A DNA stretch of 64,000 nucleotides. It comes from Mimachlamys varia. Lineage: Eukaryota; Mollusca; Bivalvia; Pectinida; Pectinidae. The notes beneath the pieces were generated by a model that was given only the letters and a program-made list of their open reading frames with translations, searched no databases and was not told the origin of the DNA. The stretch's first letter is position 1. Every line of letters starts with the position of its first letter. Shown in pieces: positions 60,842 through 64,000 of this stretch. Made by a program: the position numbers and the translations under genes. The stretch spans positions 8,511,432-8,575,431 of the forward strand of contig OX392540.1 of assembly GCA_947623455.1 (NCBI GenBank), in the 5' to 3' direction.

Positions 60842-61761
60842 GGCCCGAGATAACTATTAATTTCTCTATATTGGCTTACCAAACATATACAGGTGTAGCT
60901 CCTTCCCTATATCTCACTCAGACTAATCCTCCAGGTATGTCAAAGGTGGGTCTTTGGTACAACTCCAGCCAAAGTGTTGACAGGTCATCACCACCATTTT
61001 TTCACGTGGTGATGTAGAGTGTGTGGCTACTGCTGCATCATGGTTAATATTCTGGCGCAATATTCAAATGACCCAGGGTACAAAATATACCCCATTTGAA
61101 GCATTCAGTACATTCAAACTATTCTTTGCTCATGAAAAGTCAAACAAAACATGTGAATCTTCTAATTAGTACCAATTAAAAACTCCCTGGGTTCAGTATG
61201 GCCTTCAGAAAAAAAAATTGAAAAATAGTCCAAATTTATTCAGAACTATATTCGTTGGTAACGACACACTTGCATACTTAATAGGTGCCTCGTCCCTAAT
61301 AGGCCCGAGATAACTATTAATTTCTCTATATTGGCTTACCAAACATATACAGGTGTAGCTCCTTCCCTATATCTCACTCAGACTAATCCTCCAGGTATGT
61401 CAAGGGTGGGTCTTTGGTACAATTCCAGCCAAAGTGTTGACAGGTCATGACCACCATTTTTTCACGTGGTGATGTAGAGTGTGTGGCTACTGCTGCATCA
61501 TGGTTAATATTCTGGCGCAATATTCAAATGACCCAGGGTACAAAATATATACCCCATTTGAAGCATTCAGTACATTCAAACTATTCTTTGCTCATGAAAA
61601 GTCAAACAAAACATGTGAATCTTCTAATTAGTACCAATTAAAAACTCCCTGGGTTCAGTATGGCCTTCAGAAAAAAAAATTGAAAAATAGTCCAAATTTA
61701 TTCAGAACTATATTCGTTGGTAACGACACACTTGCATACGTAATAGGTGCCTCGTCCCTAA
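60842..61761 (+). repeat. Tandem duplication, 460 bp x 2
   Basis: 60842-61301 and 61302-61761 start at GGCCCGAGATAACTATTAAT and are nearly identical (a few substitutions and an extra TA pair near 61546). No coding content recognised. Confidence 0.9.
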
Positions 61762-62535
61762 TAGACGAGTGATTAGAAAAAAAAATTGTTTCATGGACTT
61801 TTTCAGATGCAAGGTATATTTATCCTACATTCTGTGAAATTTGCCAACTTTTTGTTGAGAAATGTGTGTTTCCTAGCAATTCTACTGACAGTAACACTCT
61901 GTCTGCAGCACATGTATATTGAGCTACTCCTGGAAATTTGTGAATTTTTAGGCAGACTTCAAATATCCAATAAAAATTAACAATCATCAATCAGCTACAT
62001 TTCCATATGTTTACAGAGACTTGTTGTCTACTAGTGTCTGATAAATGACTTTAGATAATCATTGCTACCAATTTGGATTTTCAGCATATTTTCAAACATG
62101 TGTGGCAAGTTTCAGGCAATGTCAACACTCAAAATGTAAACATATTTAAAAATTCACATGTCATATTTATCATGACATTGACAAATTTGATATAAAAATG
62201 AAGCTTCATATCCTATCAACTGCATATGAAGCAGAATACATGTTGGCACTACTTAAACATACTAAATTATGATGTCATATACCCATGGGGTCCCAAATGC
62301 CAAAAATACCAGACCATCAGGGTGCTTTGCCAAAAAATACTTCCACACACTTGCATGATTCTCACAACAACTGGGAACTTCATGCATACACTTCTTACAT
62401 GCACAAAATATGTACCTTAAACATATTGGTAATTTTCTCTTCAACATACCCAAAACTATCACCCAAATGAACAAGGAATGGACATCCAAGACATCAAATT
62501 CTTTGCTGCTCACAAACTTGTAAGACATATTTCAG
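61762..62535. other. Unassigned sequence before the transposase ORF
   Basis: No gene recognised; short frames on both strands overlap and lack domains. Confidence 0.4.
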
Positions 62536-62538
62536 TGA

Positions 62539-62733
62539 AGGTTATTATGGTCTCCAACAATTCACCAAGTTATCAGTGTTGTACTGCAGACCCTGTTTGA
62601 TGCTATCCAGCCTAATGATGAGGCAGATAATGGCCGTGACGTACTGGATTTGGAGAGCTCTGGTTGGCTGTCTGGAGATACTGTGCCGCGTGGGTCTGTA
62701 GCTGATTTATGGCCTTCTTGTGCTCAGAGCTGA
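62539..62733 (+). pseudogene. Coding-like stretch in frame with the ORF at 62734, closed by TGA
   Basis: 64 open codons with protein-like composition (SPTIHQVISVVLQTLFDAI, then DVLDLESSGWLSGD) end in TGA at 62731-62733. The next codon, in the same frame, is the ATG of the downstream ORF. It may be an N-terminal part of the same protein cut off by a nonsense change, or the last exon of another gene. TTTCAG at 62530-62535 could be an acceptor, but the frame then opens with TGA. Confidence 0.35.
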
Positions 62734-64000
62734 ATGGCCAATATGAAAGACCCTGTACACTGGCTTGGTATCAGAGTCATTCAGTGTTTCAAGATGAGAG
62801 GTGAGAGGAAAAGAAGAAGATCACAGTTCCAGAAGAATCATGCATACATGTGTCCAAAAGTTAAAAAGGTCACATGTGATGTAAGCACAGCTGGTCCATG
62901 GAGAAGACTTGAACACGATGACTTCCGCAGAATGACGAGGACCACTTCATCGGGTACTTACACAGTGCTGACTAGTGATGGCAAACCTGGAAATGTCAAA
63001 CTGCTTCGGCCAAAGAAACCTCCAACACCTATTCTGGAACAGTACCTGCAAGGAGAAAGCAAAGTGCAGAATGAAATGAAGTTCGTACACTGGGGAAATT
63101 TTCAAGGTATGTGGAACAGCTTGATGGAAAAACACAGACTCATGAATGTTGAATGTCAAGAACCAAAGTTTGAACTAGATCGTGAACTACAGAAAGGCAT
63201 ATGTGTGAAGCAGAGACTTGAGTGTGTTTGCTGTGGACTTACTTCAGACTTGTGCAAAATGTACACTGAAATACCATCATCTACCAGGGGTGCTAAATGT
63301 GCTGTCCCTAATATGGCCTTTTCCAGTGCCTTACATGACTTACCTATTGGACCAAGTATGTTCAGATATCTATGTGCGGTTGGAAACTTGGTGCCACCCA
63401 GTCGAAGAACACTACAGAAAAACCTCAACAAGGCAGGGGAGACAATTGTTGCTATGAACCAAGAGGACATGGACAGTAGGATACAGAAACAACTCGAGGT
63501 AAACGCCATGAAAGGTGAGACATCACAAGCTGTCAACACATCTGTAGATGGACTATATCACTCTGTTACATATGGATCAAGACACAAGATGGGACAAGCT
63601 ACATCACAGGCTGTTGGAACTGCATGCAATACTGGGACAGATATGAAAGAAGTGCTCGCATTGGTTGTTAAGAACAAACTATGTGCTACTGGTGCGTGGC
63701 TAAGAGCCAAGGGACACTCTGTGAAATGCCCAAATGGCCATGCAAACTGTACAGCTAACATGGACAAGTACAAACCCATCACAGAGGCAGAACTAGGAAA
63801 GGATCTGGGAACATGCTTCACTGTGCAAGGTGCACTTGTAAGGTATGTAACTACAGATGGTGACGGTAAAGCAGCAGCTGGTTTTCAGGAAGCCATGAAA
63901 GTAATAGATCCGACATGGAAAGTGCAACGCCTTGCGGACCCTATCCATCTCAGCCAGAGTCAGTACCGCCAGTGTCTCAAAGGATCCTGGAGTAGAGGAA
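62734..64000 (+). CDS. Probable DDE-type transposase (Mutator/Kolobok-like), runs off the window
   Basis: At least 422 codons without a stop, the longest open frame here, and not closed at the window edge. The N-terminus is basic (MRGERKRRRSQFQKNHAYMC). A cysteine pair follows (ECVCCGLTSDLCKMY), then a helical stretch NLNKAGETIVAMNQEDMDSR. A first acidic site lies in VNTSVDGLYHSVTYGS. KLCATGAWLRAKGHSVKC leads to a C/H cluster (NGHANCTAN), and TTDGDGKAAAGF holds the likely second catalytic Asp, followed by ADPIHLSQSQ. The pattern D...C-x3-H-x2-C...T-D-G-D is that of large DDE transposase-like proteins abundant in molluscs, which cut and rejoin DNA in the nucleus. The superfamily name is inferred. 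Met 62734 was chosen because TGA precedes it; Met at 62743 is an alternative. Confidence 0.6.
   Translation, partial: MANMKDPVHWLGIRVIQCFKMRGERKRRRSQFQKNHAYMCPKVKKVTCDVSTAGPWRRLEHDDFRRMTRTTSSGTYTVLTSDGKPGNVKLLRPKKPPTPILEQYLQGESKVQNEMKFVHWGNFQGMWNSLMEKHRLMNVECQEPKFELDRELQKGICVKQRLECVCCGLTSDLCKMYTEIPSSTRGAKCAVPNMAFSSALHDLPIGPSMFRYLCAVGNLVPPSRRTLQKNLNKAGETIVAMNQEDMDSRIQKQLEVNAMKGETSQAVNTSVDGLYHSVTYGSRHKMGQATSQAVGTACNTGTDMKEVLALVVKNKLCATGAWLRAKGHSVKCPNGHANCTANMDKYKPITEAELGKDLGTCFTVQGALVRYVTTDGDGKAAAGFQEAMKVIDPTWKVQRLADPIHLSQSQYRQCLKGSWSRG

Overview
The window is animal DNA, most likely from a bivalve mollusc. The grounds are AT-rich non-coding sequence with spliceosomal-type exons, a tRNA-derived SINE of the kind common in molluscs, and several Helentron/pearl-like elements: hairpin termini, CGTCCGTC-rich 5' ends and internal tandem repeats of about 145-160 bp. 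The species cannot be named from this. Almost everything before 53 kb is repeat. There is no prokaryotic gene organisation, and no complete conventional protein gene could be established.

Layout. 1-14024 is a tandem array of a 573-bp composite monomer, half tRNA-derived SINE and half an older repeat; some units are inverted and form giant palindromes. A 2.6-kb Helentron-like element (14025-16645) interrupts the last palindrome arm. The empty site survives in two later copies and shows insertion without a target duplication of more than 1 bp. From 16646 to about 33900 a macro-unit of about 6.44 kb (spacer plus satellite block) occurs nearly three times. Each spacer carries a broken Mutator-like transposase exon, short tandem repeats, and a 0.73-kb TTAA-flanked MITE with a 21-codon ORF. 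At 33382-33911 the SINE-free parent of the satellite is seen, with its 3' terminus. Next come a decayed non-LTR reverse transcriptase (34216-34490) and a 4.7-kb Helentron-like element with about 30 internal repeats (34537-39240).

39-45 kb holds a 57-bp repeat, a possible three-exon small gene with a duplicated exon, another element end, a TIR MITE and a 158-bp foldback. 45483-48385 is a third complete Helentron-like element. 49486-52756 consists of two abutting minisatellites (62 bp, then 34 bp).

From 55 to 60 kb, minus-strand exons encode a chromodomain, acidic/serine-rich and lysine-rich linkers, and a GTF2I-repeat-like segment. Their phases do not all join, so they are either one incompletely seen gene or two genes. 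At 62734 a plus-strand ORF of at least 422 codons, probably a DDE-type transposase, runs off the window end.

The most unusual signals are four. First, related mobile elements have termini that co-vary in three places, while their internal tandem repeats multiply transcription-factor-like motifs (nuclear-receptor half-sites and DR1, or YY1-like sites). Second, a satellite can be traced to such an element after SINE insertion. Third, a dated insertion has its empty site in the same window. Fourth, there may be a chromodomain/GTF2I-like gene.
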